Shown here one piece after another: positions 34,477-43,283 of a stretch of DNA of 64,000 bases. The stretch is from Syntrophaceae bacterium UBA6087 (GTDB taxonomy: Bacteria > Desulfobacterota > Desulfomonilia > UBA1062). Made by a program: the position numbers and the translations under genes. The first letter of the stretch is position 1. Each line of letters opens with the position of its first letter. The stretch is taken from positions 1 through 64,000 of the forward strand of contig DIXF01000013.1 of assembly GCA_002448235.1 (NCBI GenBank). Direction: 5' to 3'. Below the pieces are notes generated by a model that did no database searches, was not told the DNA's origin, and saw nothing but the letters and a program-made list of their open reading frames with translations.

Positions 34477-36423
34477 CTATTCGATATAATCTTCGAAGCC
34501 GGGTGTATCGCTTGCTACCGGTTTTCCGGAGACGGTTGTGATGTTTTTGCTCAGCTCTTTGACCTGCTGCTCCATGTAGTCCTCGAATCCAGGGGTATCG
34601 GTCCCCAGGGCAGGCTCTCTTTTCGTTTCGGCCGCTGCCGTTTGAGGTTTTCTATCGATATAATCCTCAAAACCTGCGGCTTCTTCCAGGAACGGATCTC
34701 TGGGCGCGGCCTTCGCGGCAGCGGGCTGCCGCTGTTTCGGCTGATCCGGGGAGTGGTGAAGATCCAGCATCTTTTCATCCTTTATATAGCTGGTTTCTAC
34801 CACATCGGAAATTTCCAGCATCTTTTTCACGACATTTCTGATCTTGATTGCCTCTGCCTTGACCTCGTTTAAGCTGCCGATCGTGTTTCTGTTTGCGCTC
34901 GCGTCTTTGGTGAGCATATCGAGCTTCAGGAGTATCGTGGTCAGCGGCGAGTTGATCTCGTGATTGGCGGCGATAGCTGTCTTTGAGACCGCAGCGAGCC
35001 TCTGGGCCTTGATGTTCTTGGTAACAAGCATGGCACGATGGATGGCCTGAGCTCCTACCTCGGCAATGGTCCGAAGGAGCAGGAGCTTCTGGTTCAGTTC
35101 TTCCTGGCCGACATGTTCCTGGGGCATGGCCTCGATCACGCCGATGACCTTGTTGTCGACCTTCAGCGGCGTATGAATGAAGCGTATCCCTTTGGGATAT
35201 ACGGCGTTCGTGCGATCGAGCAGTTCCTTGGTCGCCCCTGCCATCCCGCTTTTTGTTTGAGGCGTGTTGTTGATCCAGAAGGACTCGGTGATCATGATCC
35301 TCATGTTGTTCAGGCGCATGAGGCACCGGGTTTTCTTTGCATCGAGGATCGTCAGCGAATGGGCCGTGAGTATGTTGAGGATGTCCGAAAGCTTCAGACA
35401 CGACTGGAGCTGGCTGCTCATCTGGTTGAGGCTGGAGAGCTCGACCGTCCTGCGTTCCAGAGCCATCTTCTTCTGTTCGAGGTCGAGGCTCAGCTTGCCG
35501 AGCTGGGCATTGGCATACTGGAGGACCTCGAAATACGTCTTGGGTTCCGCCTTTGGTATGCCCATTTCATCGCTTATGCTGGAGATGTGATCTTTGAGAG
35601 TAATGGAGATATCCTGGATATCGTGGCTCGACAGGTTCATCTGACTCAGGAGAGAAGGATCGACGAACCCTCTGTCGGATTGTCCTATGCCGAGCCCCAG
35701 GTGGTTGGTCACGATATCTGCAATGTGTATGATCGAGGAGAGCCGTCTGGTCTCTTCGTCATTGGTGACTTCGGCGACGCTGTGGTGAAATCCTACGGTC
35801 TTGCAGAGCACAGCAGGCAGGTTCCATTTTTCCATGAGACATCTGCCCAGGCTGGCATGGTCTACGCCGATGATGTTCTGCTCGACCTCTATGATATCGC
35901 TGTTTGCGCGGTTCATGACCTCCAGAACCTCGGTGTATTCACCGTTCTTGCACAGGATCTGGTCTGCAACGACCTTGCCCAGATCGTGCAGAAGACCGGC
36001 GATGAAGGCGTTTTCCGCTGCCGCCGGGAAGATCTTCGCCGCAATATTCTTTGCGCAGACCGCACAGGCGATACTGTGCTGCCAGAATTTATAGAAATCC
36101 AGTGCGCCTTTTTCCTTGTCGCTGAACATATTGATGACGCTGATGCTTAAGACGATGCTCTTCAGTACGTTGAAGCCGAGCAGCACCACGGCGCCCCGGA
36201 TGGTGGATATCTCCTGAATCCTCCGGTAAAAAGGCGAGTTCGCCACTTTGAGCACCTTGATGGACAGTGCCTGATCTTTTTCCACGAGGTCGGCTATCTG
36301 CTTGGCGCTCACCTTGGCGTCAAGGGTTTTCTCCATGACAGCAGTGGCGATGGAAGGGAGCGTAGGAATATCACCGATGTCATCGAGCATCGATCTTATC
36401 TCGTCGATAGCTTTTCTCATCAT
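34477..36423 (-). CDS. HDOD-GAF-HisKA signalling protein with C-terminal GFEDY repeats (648 aa)
   Basis: Domains in order: HDOD (about 10-275, with LLHDLGK at 144-150), a coiled linker (about 300-345), a GAF domain (about 346-470), and a HisKA-like dimerisation helix with H488 in ANHEINSPLTTILLKLDML. No HATPase domain follows. Instead a Pro/Ala-rich tail carries three copies of GFEDY(I/M) at about 584-589, 612-617 and 642-647, the last ending the protein. HDOD proteins govern signalling, motility or cell cycle in deltaproteobacteria. Without an ATPase it cannot autophosphorylate by itself; it may be phosphorylated by, or scaffold, another kinase (inference). Divergent from ispG. Confidence 0.88.
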   Translation of the reverse strand: MMRKAIDEIRSMLDDIGDIPTLPSIATAVMEKTLDAKVSAKQIADLVEKDQALSIKVLKVANSPFYRRIQEISTIRGAVVLLGFNVLKSIVLSISVINMFSDKEKGALDFYKFWQHSIACAVCAKNIAAKIFPAAAENAFIAGLLHDLGKVVADQILCKNGEYTEVLEVMNRANSDIIEVEQNIIGVDHASLGRCLMEKWNLPAVLCKTVGFHHSVAEVTNDEETRRLSSIIHIADIVTNHLGLGIGQSDRGFVDPSLLSQMNLSSHDIQDISITLKDHISSISDEMGIPKAEPKTYFEVLQYANAQLGKLSLDLEQKKMALERRTVELSSLNQMSSQLQSCLKLSDILNILTAHSLTILDAKKTRCLMRLNNMRIMITESFWINNTPQTKSGMAGATKELLDRTNAVYPKGIRFIHTPLKVDNKVIGVIEAMPQEHVGQEELNQKLLLLRTIAEVGAQAIHRAMLVTKNIKAQRLAAVSKTAIAANHEINSPLTTILLKLDMLTKDASANRNTIGSLNEVKAEAIKIRNVVKKMLEISDVVETSYIKDEKMLDLHHSPDQPKQRQPAAAKAAPRDPFLEEAAGFEDYIDRKPQTAAAETKREPALGTDTPGFEDYMEQQVKELSKNITTVSGKPVASDTPGFEDYIE

Positions 36424-36491
36424 CTAAGACCTTATCGTTCAAAGGTGTTCCAATCTTGAGTCCGAAGAATGAATATGATAGTCAACATGTA

Positions 36492-37556
36492 ATGAAGCCT
36501 CACCGAGAGAAAACGAGAAGAATTTATCTGGGTTCCGTGCCCATAGGGGGCGGCTCACCCGTCACGATCCAGTCCATGACGAATACGGATACCAGGGACA
36601 GGGGGAAGACCATCGCCCAGATCCATTCCCTTGAAAAAGCGGGGTGCGACATCGTACGCGTCAGTATCCCGGACATGGATTCTGCTTTGGCGTTAAAGGA
36701 TATCAAGAAGGAGGTCCGCATCCCTGTGGTGGCGGATATCCATTTCGATTACCGTCTCGCCGTCGCCGCCGTCCAAAACGGGGCTGACGGCATCAGGATA
36801 AACCCCGGAAACATCGGGAGCACCGAGAAGGTAAGGGCCGTGGCACAAGCGGTCATCGAAAGGGGCATCCCGGTTCGCATCGGGGTAAACCTCGGATCGG
36901 TGAAGAAGAGCATCCTCAATGCGTACGGCCATGACCGGGTCGGCGCCCTTGTGGAGAACGCCAAGGAGTACGTGAGCATGCTCGAAGATATGGGCGTTGA
37001 GTCCATCAAGGTGTCTCTGAAGTCCTCGGATGTGCTGGAGACCATTGAGTCTTACCGGCGGTTCGCCCGCGTCTGCGACTGGCCGCTCCACTCGGGAGTG
37101 ACCGAAGCGGGCACCCTTTTCTCGGGCGCCATCCGCTCCTCGGTGGGGATAGGTGCGCTCCTGCTGGAAGGGATCGGAGACACCATCCGTGTATCGCTGG
37201 CAGGAGACCCTGTGCAGGAGATCCTTGCAGGCCGGGTGCTCCTGGAGAGCATAGGGCTGCGCAAGGAAGGGGTGCGGGTCATCGCCTGCCCGACCTGCGC
37301 CCGCACGAATGCCGATGTCGCTGCGATCGCTTCGGAAGTGGAAGAGGCCTTGAAAGACGTGAAGAAGCACCTGGTGGTGGCGGTCATGGGGTGCGTGGTG
37401 AACGGGCCCGGAGAGGCGAGGATTGCCGACCTGGGCGTTGCCTGCGACAAGGGCGGCGCGGTGCTGTTCGTCCGCGGAGAGCAGGTGCGCAGGATCGAGA
37501 CATCGGAAATAACGAAAAGTCTGCTGGATGAAATACAGAAGGAGTTATCGAAATGA
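36492..37556 (+). CDS. ispG: 4-hydroxy-3-methylbut-2-enyl diphosphate synthase (flavodoxin)
   Basis: The penultimate enzyme of the MEP isoprenoid pathway, converting MEcPP to HMBPP with a [4Fe-4S] cluster. Seen: RRIYLGSVPIGGGSPVTIQSM at the start, GADGIRINPGNIG, and the cluster-binding region with CPTCARTNADV and GCVVNGPGEA. I use ATG 36492; the frame is open to a TTG at 36456 but the extra 12 residues are not family-like, and neither start has a strong ribosome-binding site. Its TGA overlaps the proS ATG (ATGA). Confidence 0.95.
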   Translation: MKPHREKTRRIYLGSVPIGGGSPVTIQSMTNTDTRDRGKTIAQIHSLEKAGCDIVRVSIPDMDSALALKDIKKEVRIPVVADIHFDYRLAVAAVQNGADGIRINPGNIGSTEKVRAVAQAVIERGIPVRIGVNLGSVKKSILNAYGHDRVGALVENAKEYVSMLEDMGVESIKVSLKSSDVLETIESYRRFARVCDWPLHSGVTEAGTLFSGAIRSSVGIGALLLEGIGDTIRVSLAGDPVQEILAGRVLLESIGLRKEGVRVIACPTCARTNADVAAIASEVEEALKDVKKHLVVAVMGCVVNGPGEARIADLGVACDKGGAVLFVRGEQVRRIETSEITKSLLDEIQKELSK

Positions 37557-39262
37557 AATTATCTTCCATGTTTTTGCATACGCTGAAAGAAGACCCGCGG
37601 GACGCGGAGGTTGTAAGCCATAAGCTCATGCTTCGCGCCTCCATGATCAAGAAGCTCGCTTCCGGCATTTACTCCTATCTCCCCTATGGGCTCAAGGCCT
37701 TGAAAAAGGTCGAGAAGGTCATCCGCGAGGAGATGAACGCAGCCGGAGCCCAGGAGGTCCTGATGCCTGCGGTGCAGCCCGCAGAAGTCTGGAAGGAGAG
37801 CGGCAGATGGAACGTCTATGGAAAAGAGCTCTTGAGGTTCCTCGACCGCAAGGGCGGCGAGTTCGCCCTGGGCCCCACCCACGAAGAGGTGATCACCTCC
37901 ATCGTCAGGGATGAGGTGCATTCTTACCGGGATCTTCCGGTCAACCTCTACCAGATCCAGACAAAGTTCCGCGACGAGATCAGGCCCCGGTTCGGCGTCA
38001 TGCGGTCCCGTGAATTCATCATGAAGGACGCCTATTCCTTCGACATCGACGACCAGGGCGCGGAAAAGAGCTACGATGCAATGTTCAAGGCCTACGAGCG
38101 CATCTTCAGCAGGTGCGGGCTCAGGTTCAAGCCGGTCGAGGCCGACACCGGCCCCATCGGCGGCAATTATTCGCACGAATTCATGGTGCTGGCCTCAACC
38201 GGCGAGGACATCATCCTGAGCTGCGGGAAGTGCAGCTATGCAGCGAATCTGGAAAAGGCCGAGATTGCAAAGCCTGAGTCTCTTGACCTGAAGCAGGCGC
38301 CTGAAGGCGCCCCCGAGAAGGTCCACACCCCGGGCGTCAGGACCGTGGAAGAGGTGTGCGGGTTCCTCGGGGTAACCGCGAAGGACCTCATCAAGACCCT
38401 CATCTATTCAACCGACAACGGCATCGTCGCGGCCCTGGTGCGGGGAGACCACGACGTAAACGAGGCAAAGCTCAAACGGGCAGCTGGCTGCGAGACGCTG
38501 GAGCTGGCCGACGAAGGGACTATCGAGAAGTTCACGAAAGCGCCCCGGGGGTTTGCCGGCCCGGTGGGCCTTTCCATAAAAAAGATCGCGGACTTCGGCC
38601 TCCTGGATGCAGGACAGAACGTCACCGGGGCAAACGAGGAGGATTACCACCTGAAGAACGTGTGGCTTGCCCGCGATGCAAAGGTGGATCTGGTGGCGGA
38701 TATCAGGAATGCCCAGGAAGGCGACCTGTGCCCCCGGTGCTCAGGCGGGACCTTGGGCGCGATACGGGGCATCGAGGTCGGGCACGTGTTCAAGCTGGGC
38801 ATAAAGTATTCGAAGGCCATGAATGCATCCTATCTCGATGTGAATGGCGACCTCAAGCCCATCATCATGGGGTGCTACGGCATCGGCGTGAGCCGCGTGC
38901 TGGCCGCTGCCATCGAGCAGTATGCGGACGAGAACGGGATCGTGTTCCCGGTACCCATCGCCCCGTACCCGGTCATTGTGCTTCCGGTGAGTATTACCGA
39001 TGAGAAGGTAATGGGTGAGGCAAAGCGGATCTACGACGAGCTGAACAGCCGCGGAGTGGATACCCTCATAGACGACCGGGATGCACGGCCGGGTGTGAAA
39101 TTCATGGATGCGGATCTCATCGGCGTTCCTTACCGGATCACCGTAGGGGCGAGGGGATTGAACGAAGGCGTTGTCGAGGTAAAGGAGAGAAGCTCCGGAA
39201 CCGTTGAGAAAATCCCCCTCGGAGAGGTTGTAGACTATTGTCTGGCAAGAGTGAACGTGTAG
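37553..39262 (+). CDS. proS: Prolyl-tRNA synthetase (bacterial type, with editing domain)
   Basis: A 569-aa class II synthetase. Motif 2 region FRDEIRPRFGVMRSREFIMKDAYSF and motif 3 GCYGIGVSRVLAAAIEQ are clear. The YbaK-like editing insert (about 225-390) separates them, and the C-terminal anticodon-binding domain follows. Translationally coupled to ispG (4-bp overlap). Confidence 0.97.
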   Translation: MKLSSMFLHTLKEDPRDAEVVSHKLMLRASMIKKLASGIYSYLPYGLKALKKVEKVIREEMNAAGAQEVLMPAVQPAEVWKESGRWNVYGKELLRFLDRKGGEFALGPTHEEVITSIVRDEVHSYRDLPVNLYQIQTKFRDEIRPRFGVMRSREFIMKDAYSFDIDDQGAEKSYDAMFKAYERIFSRCGLRFKPVEADTGPIGGNYSHEFMVLASTGEDIILSCGKCSYAANLEKAEIAKPESLDLKQAPEGAPEKVHTPGVRTVEEVCGFLGVTAKDLIKTLIYSTDNGIVAALVRGDHDVNEAKLKRAAGCETLELADEGTIEKFTKAPRGFAGPVGLSIKKIADFGLLDAGQNVTGANEEDYHLKNVWLARDAKVDLVADIRNAQEGDLCPRCSGGTLGAIRGIEVGHVFKLGIKYSKAMNASYLDVNGDLKPIIMGCYGIGVSRVLAAAIEQYADENGIVFPVPIAPYPVIVLPVSITDEKVMGEAKRIYDELNSRGVDTLIDDRDARPGVKFMDADLIGVPYRITVGARGLNEGVVEVKERSSGTVEKIPLGEVVDYCLARVNV

Positions 39263-39271
39263 GATAAATTA

Positions 39272-41377
39272 TTGACAGTACGGATCAATGACATACTCGA
39301 TGAAGTGTCTGCATATGTCCCGGATGCGGACAAAAGGATCATAGAGAAGGCATACGTTTTTTCCGCCCGGGTGCACCAGGGGCAGACGCGGCTGAGTGGA
39401 GAGCCCTATCTGCACCATCCGCTGGAAGTCGCTTACCTCATCGCCCAGATGCACCTGGATACGACCGCAGTCGTAGCGGCGCTCCTCCACGACGCCATCG
39501 AGGACTCTTTCACCAAACTGGAAGAGATCAGCGATCAGTTCGGCGAAGAAGTCACCCAGGTCGTGGACGGCCTCACCAAGATTTCCAAGATCGACTTCCG
39601 CTCCAAGGAAGAGCAGCAGGCAGAGAATTTCCGGAAGATGATCCTCGCCATGAGCAAGGATTTGCGGATCCTCCTCATCAAGCTCACCGACCGGCTCCAC
39701 AACATGCGCACGCTGCAGTACCACAACCCGGGCTCACAGCAGAGAATTGCCCGGGAAACCCTCGATATCTATGCGCCGCTGGCAAACAGGCTGGGCATCT
39801 ACTGGCTCCAGGTCGAACTGGAAGAATTGAGCCTGAAGTACCTCGACCCCCAGGGGTATAAAACCCTTAAGACCAAGCTCGACGCCATTGCCAAGGAAAA
39901 GGAAGAGTACCTGAAGGAAGTTATGGGTCAGATCCAGTCGAAGCTGGACGCTTCCGATCTCAAGGCAGAGGTAAAGGGCAGGATCAAGCATGTTTACAGC
40001 GTGTATCAGAAGCTGAAAAAACAGGGGATACCCTTTGAGGACGTCTATGACGTTCTGGGGGTCAGGGTTATCGTTGAGTCCGTGGCGGAATGCTATGAAA
40101 CCCTGGGCATCATCCACTCGGAGTGGAAGCCGATTCAATCCAGGATCAAGGATTTTATCGCCATGCCCAAGACGAATATGTACCAGTCCCTCCACACGAC
40201 GGTTTTCGGGCCGGGCGGCGAGAGGATCGAGATCCAGATCCGCACGCGGGAGATGGACTTTTTTGCGAACGAAGGGATTGCGGCTCACTGGCGTTATAAG
40301 GACGGGGCACGGGTAAGCGAGCAGGACGGAGAAAAGCTCTCGTGGCTCAGGCAGCTCCTGGAATGGCAGAAAGAACTGAAAGATCCCAAGGAGTTTCTCC
40401 AGAGCGTCAAGATAGACCTCTACCCGGAAGACGTCTATGTCTTCACCCCGAAGGGCGAGGTCATGCGCTTCCCCGTGGGCGCTACTCCTCTGGATTTTGC
40501 CTACAGCGTGCACACCCAGCTCGGGAACCAGTGTACCGGAGCCAAGGTAAACGGCAAGATCGTGCCGCTTCGCTACAAACTCAACAGTGGAGACGTTATC
40601 GAGATCCTCAGGTCCTCAAAGCAGAAGCCGAGCAAGGACTGGCTCAGGATCGCCAAGACTTCCCGCGCAAAGACAAAGATAAAAACCTGGCTGAGGGCAC
40701 AGGAGAACGAGCAGAGTATTGCACTGGGCAGGGAGATCCTGGAAAAGAAGATCAAGAGTCTGCATTCCGCCAAGGCCCTGGATTTCGAGGAGATCGCCAA
40801 AGATGCATCGTATAAGAGCGTGGATGACCTCTTCATGGCGATCGGTTTCGGCAGGATTTCGGTAAATCAGCTGCTCGGAAAGTATACACCCGAAGAGCCG
40901 AAGAAGACCCAGAAACCGCAGGATCAGAAAAAAAAGCACGACTCTTCGAGCATCGTGGTCAAGGGGGTGGAAAACCTCCTCGTGCGCTATGCGAAGTGCT
41001 GCAGGCCGATACCCGGAGACGAGGTCGTGGGGTTCATCACGCGGGGAAGGGGCATCACCGTACACCGGTCCAACTGCTCCTATGTCAACGAGACAGATAC
41101 GCAGCGTCTCATCCCCGTGGAGTGGGATACGGATATTACGGAAACCCACGAGATAGAGTTTTCGGTCACGTGCGTGGACAAGCCGGGCATGCTGGGTCTC
41201 ATTACCGCGGCCATCGGCGAGAAGAAGATCAATATCAACACCATGAAGGCGTTCTCCGTGATACAGGGGAAATCCGTGTGTATCTTCCGGGTCATGGTGA
41301 AGAGTCTTCCGGAGCTCAAGGAACTGTTCAACGATATCAGGAGGCTGAAAGGGGTTGAAAAGATCGAGCGGCAGTAG
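39272..41377 (+). CDS. rel: Bifunctional (p)ppGpp synthetase/hydrolase, RelA/SpoT family
   Basis: A 701-aa Rel. HD hydrolase domain: H49-H50 and HDAIED at 73-78, the metal and catalytic residues intact. Synthetase domain near 230-345 (YDVLGVRVIVESVAECYETLGIIHSEW and PKTNMYQSLHTTVFGPGGERIEIQIRT). TGS domain (about 385-445), then a C-terminal ACT domain. Both activities appear preserved, so this is probably the organism's main alarmone enzyme. The start is TTG 39272, with AGGA 7 nt upstream; no in-frame ATG fits. It follows proS by 9 bp. Confidence 0.95.
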   Translation: MTVRINDILDEVSAYVPDADKRIIEKAYVFSARVHQGQTRLSGEPYLHHPLEVAYLIAQMHLDTTAVVAALLHDAIEDSFTKLEEISDQFGEEVTQVVDGLTKISKIDFRSKEEQQAENFRKMILAMSKDLRILLIKLTDRLHNMRTLQYHNPGSQQRIARETLDIYAPLANRLGIYWLQVELEELSLKYLDPQGYKTLKTKLDAIAKEKEEYLKEVMGQIQSKLDASDLKAEVKGRIKHVYSVYQKLKKQGIPFEDVYDVLGVRVIVESVAECYETLGIIHSEWKPIQSRIKDFIAMPKTNMYQSLHTTVFGPGGERIEIQIRTREMDFFANEGIAAHWRYKDGARVSEQDGEKLSWLRQLLEWQKELKDPKEFLQSVKIDLYPEDVYVFTPKGEVMRFPVGATPLDFAYSVHTQLGNQCTGAKVNGKIVPLRYKLNSGDVIEILRSSKQKPSKDWLRIAKTSRAKTKIKTWLRAQENEQSIALGREILEKKIKSLHSAKALDFEEIAKDASYKSVDDLFMAIGFGRISVNQLLGKYTPEEPKKTQKPQDQKKKHDSSSIVVKGVENLLVRYAKCCRPIPGDEVVGFITRGRGITVHRSNCSYVNETDTQRLIPVEWDTDITETHEIEFSVTCVDKPGMLGLITAAIGEKKININTMKAFSVIQGKSVCIFRVMVKSLPELKELFNDIRRLKGVEKIERQ

Positions 41378-41423
41378 CGGCCGGCCTTGAATCGATCCTG
41401 TCGGAAAGGAAGCGGATGCGCCC

Positions 41424-41897
41424 CTACAGCTGAACCCTGATCTTTTCGATGATCCTGTTTTCGATCACCTTATTCGAGATGCATTCATGCCATTCCTGCG
41501 AGACGTTCCGGTCATAGGCCTCGATGTGCGCCGTTACCTTGACCTTGGTGCTCATGTCGTTGATCGGCGTGATCAGGATGCTCAAGGTATATCCCACTTG
41601 GGACCATATGGCCAGCCTGGCGGCTGATGGTTTCTGGGCGATGGTTTCGATATCGTGGTGTGCCTGGGGGCCCACCGAGTAGTTTACGAACTTCGTGGCG
41701 ATGACACCCCTGTCCTTGTTGAGGGAATCAACGGGGATCGATTCCTCGTTCAAGGTAACAACGGCTGCATCCCAGACTTTATCGAAGCGTGCAAGATAAA
41801 ATGCGGTATCGTCAACGGGTTTCACGGGCTTGGGTGCGGATGCGCACCCGGTTATCACGAGGAAAAGCAATGCCGCTATTAAGAATACGTTTTTCAT
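41424..41897 (-). CDS. Small lipoprotein (157 aa)
   Basis: The start is ATG 41897, 5 nt after GGGGAG. The signal peptide ends with the lipobox VITGC. The mature part begins ASAPKPVKPVDDTAFYLARFDKVWDAAVVTLNEESIPVDSLNKDRGVIATKFV, a pattern shared with BamC-like or YfiO-neighbour lipoproteins that have a single alpha/beta domain. It contains no transmembrane helix. The exact role is unknown. Convergent with rel. Confidence 0.75.
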   Translation of the reverse strand: MKNVFLIAALLFLVITGCASAPKPVKPVDDTAFYLARFDKVWDAAVVTLNEESIPVDSLNKDRGVIATKFVNYSVGPQAHHDIETIAQKPSAARLAIWSQVGYTLSILITPINDMSTKVKVTAHIEAYDRNVSQEWHECISNKVIENRIIEKIRVQL

Positions 41898-42035
41898 TTT
41901 CATCTCCCCACTGAAATACCACGTGCGCAATCAAAGAAAACTTGCTACCAGAATTAGGCCGGAGTTACAAGGAAAAATGAACGCGCCTTTGATGAAATCA
42001 TTGGATCCATCGAAGCACAGCCGTTGATTTGATGA

Positions 42036-42165
42036 GTGTTCCGGGGGTTCGCCCCGGTCGGAGCTCCTCGGGAGTTTCTTTACACCCCGTGAGGCATGCT
42101 TCTGAAGCAGAACTGCAAGGCATACCCGGAGGGATACACCCGCAGAGGGCATCCCTTTTTGTGAA
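42036..42165 (+). ncRNA. Candidate structured small RNA with terminator
   Basis: The region holds three successive strong hairpins on the plus strand: CCGGGG-GTTCG-CCCCGG (from about 42041), CTCC-TCG-GGAG (about 42065), and a third in which GGGATACACCC pairs with GGGCATCCC across GCAGA and is followed directly by TTTTTG (about 42131-42161). The last has the form of a rho-independent terminator, but no protein gene ends before it on that strand. This suggests a small RNA of about 130 nt. I could not match it to 6S, SRP, tmRNA or RNase P RNA. The start is a guess. Confidence 0.4.
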
Positions 42166-42219
42166 TACTACCCAAGAAGCAAAGGAAATGAGTAATGTGT
42201 TTGCCTGGATAAAAAGGAA

Positions 42220-42414
42220 TCAGACTGAGTGTTTCTGTATTCTTCCAGATTTGATGCACTGCGTGCAAACGGTTACTCTCCTGGTGCCCTCGGCTGTATC
42301 GACCCGCACTCTCTGCAGGTTCGGCAACCAGACCCGTTTGGTTTTGTTCATCGCATGAGAAACGTTGTTCCCCGACTGCGGGCCTTTTCCACAAATATCA
42401 CATTTTCTAGCCAT
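42220..42414 (-). CDS. rpmB: 50S ribosomal protein L28
   Basis: A 64-aa protein with the N-terminal zinc-type form ARKCDICGKGP and QSGNNVSHAMNKTKRVWLPNLQ, plus CTQC near the C-terminus: the C+ version with four Cys at 5, 8, 50 and 53. It lies 38 bp downstream of tRNA-Leu on the same strand and is probably transcribed from the same promoter. Confidence 0.96.
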   Translation of the reverse strand: MARKCDICGKGPQSGNNVSHAMNKTKRVWLPNLQRVRVDTAEGTRRVTVCTQCIKSGRIQKHSV

Positions 42415-42452
42415 CTATCCCTAACTCTCTTTCTTGAGGATCGTATAAAATT

Positions 42453-42539
42453 TGGTGCCGAAGCCGGGATTTGAACCCGGACGGGCGTAGCCCACTACCC
42501 CCTCAAGATAGCGTGTCTGCCAAATTCCACCACTTCGGC
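42453..42539 (-). tRNA. tRNA-Leu (anticodon GAG)
   Basis: An 87-nt cloverleaf on the minus strand: acceptor stem GCCGAAG/CTTCGGC, the class II long variable arm (GTGGGCGTAGCCC region), and the T-arm CCGGGTTCAAATCCCGG. Anticodon stem CTATC/GGTAG encloses loop TTGAGGG, giving anticodon GAG for CUC/CUU codons. The 3' CCA is encoded. A consensus promoter lies 16-44 bp upstream. Confidence 0.97.
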
Positions 42540-42806
42540 ATAAATCCGGTCTTGTTAATAACAACCAAAACACCCACTGTCAATATGGAAAATCAGGGCG
42601 GGGATATCCTGCAAGTCGGCTTAAGCCTTAAAGAGAATGCGCTCTCTTGCCGCACTTTGCCGTAGCGATCTTCCGGACGGCAGGCTTTTTCCATTCAGGA
42701 TCCAAGTGATATGCCGCCGGTTTCCATGGGCTTTTTACGGGCCTGATTTGACTCTTTCACCTCATGGATTATTAAAGATGATGTTGCAATACGGTGAGTA
42801 AAGCAC
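42540..42806. other. Intergenic region between tRNA-Leu and dfx
   Basis: Besides the tRNA promoter there is a possible weak hairpin, TGCCGT (42658-42663) with ACGGCA (42677-42682), before CTTTTT. No reading frame with coding character is seen. Confidence 0.4.
42555..42583 (-). promoter_or_regulatory. Promoter of tRNA-Leu-rpmB
   Basis: On the minus strand TTGACA (42583-42578), a 17-bp spacer and TATTAA (42560-42555). The predicted start is near 42548, about 9 nt before the mature tRNA 5' end. Confidence 0.8.
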
Positions 42807-42844
42807 TTGACACATGTGCCAAATAGATAATAGTAATGATTATC
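42807..42844 (+). promoter_or_regulatory. Promoter with overlapping Fur/PerR-like box for the oxidative-stress cluster
   Basis: TTGACA (42807-42812) is a perfect -35; the -10 is weak (about ATAGTA, 42830-42835). Over it lies GATAAT-AGTAATG-ATTATC (42826-42844), a 19-bp palindromic site matching the Fur box GATAATGATAATCATTATC at 16 of 19 positions. PerR boxes look alike. Repressor binding here would block transcription of dfx and the genes behind it, tying them to iron or peroxide. Confidence 0.75.
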
Positions 42845-42870
42845 GATACCAACTAAGGAGGAACAGGGGC

Positions 42871-43251
42871 ATGGCAGAAAGACTTGAAGTGTATAAATGC
42901 GAGATATGTGGGAACATGGTCGAAGTGCTCCATGGGGGCAAGGGTGAACTGGTCTGCTGCGGGCAGCCGATGAAGCTGATGACCGAGAATACCGTTGATG
43001 CGGCAAAAGAGAAGCACGTGCCGGTCATTGAAAAAACGGCTGACGGATATCTGGTAAAGGTGGGGAGCGTAGCGCATCCCATGGAGGAAAAGCACTATAT
43101 CGAATGGATCGAGCTCATAGCAGACGGCTCGGTATACCGGAAGTTCCTCGATCCGGGACAGGCTCCGGAAGCCCTTTTCTGCGTTGCCGCAGGCAAGACG
43201 GCTGCACGGGAGTACTGTAACCTTCACGGGCTCTGGAAGACAGACCTGTAA
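42871..43251 (+). CDS. dfx: Desulfoferrodoxin (2Fe-superoxide reductase)
   Basis: A 126-aa protein with both iron centres: the N-terminal desulforedoxin Cys4 site (C10, C13, C29, C30) and the C-terminal catalytic site (HPMEEKHYIEWIEL with its His residues, then EYCNLHGLW). It reduces superoxide to peroxide with electrons from rubredoxin and is typical of anaerobes. The start at 42871 follows AAGGAGGA. First gene of the oxygen-defence cluster. Confidence 0.97.
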   Translation: MAERLEVYKCEICGNMVEVLHGGKGELVCCGQPMKLMTENTVDAAKEKHVPVIEKTADGYLVKVGSVAHPMEEKHYIEWIELIADGSVYRKFLDPGQAPEALFCVAAGKTAAREYCNLHGLWKTDL

Positions 43252-43283
43252 GGGGAGAGTGTTCTTAAAGGAGAACGAACGCT

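Noticed and set aside
41931..42152. Minus-strand 73-aa frame downstream of rpmB
   Set aside because: No ribosome-binding site or known motif; it overlaps the candidate RNA structure.
42036..42165. 6S, SRP, tmRNA or RNase P RNA as identity of the structured region
   Set aside because: The conserved loops of these RNAs were not found, so it is kept only as an unassigned candidate.
42080..42394. Minus-strand 104-aa frame overlapping rpmB
   Set aside because: It lies in another frame across L28; the short true gene is clear and the rest covers the hairpin-rich region.
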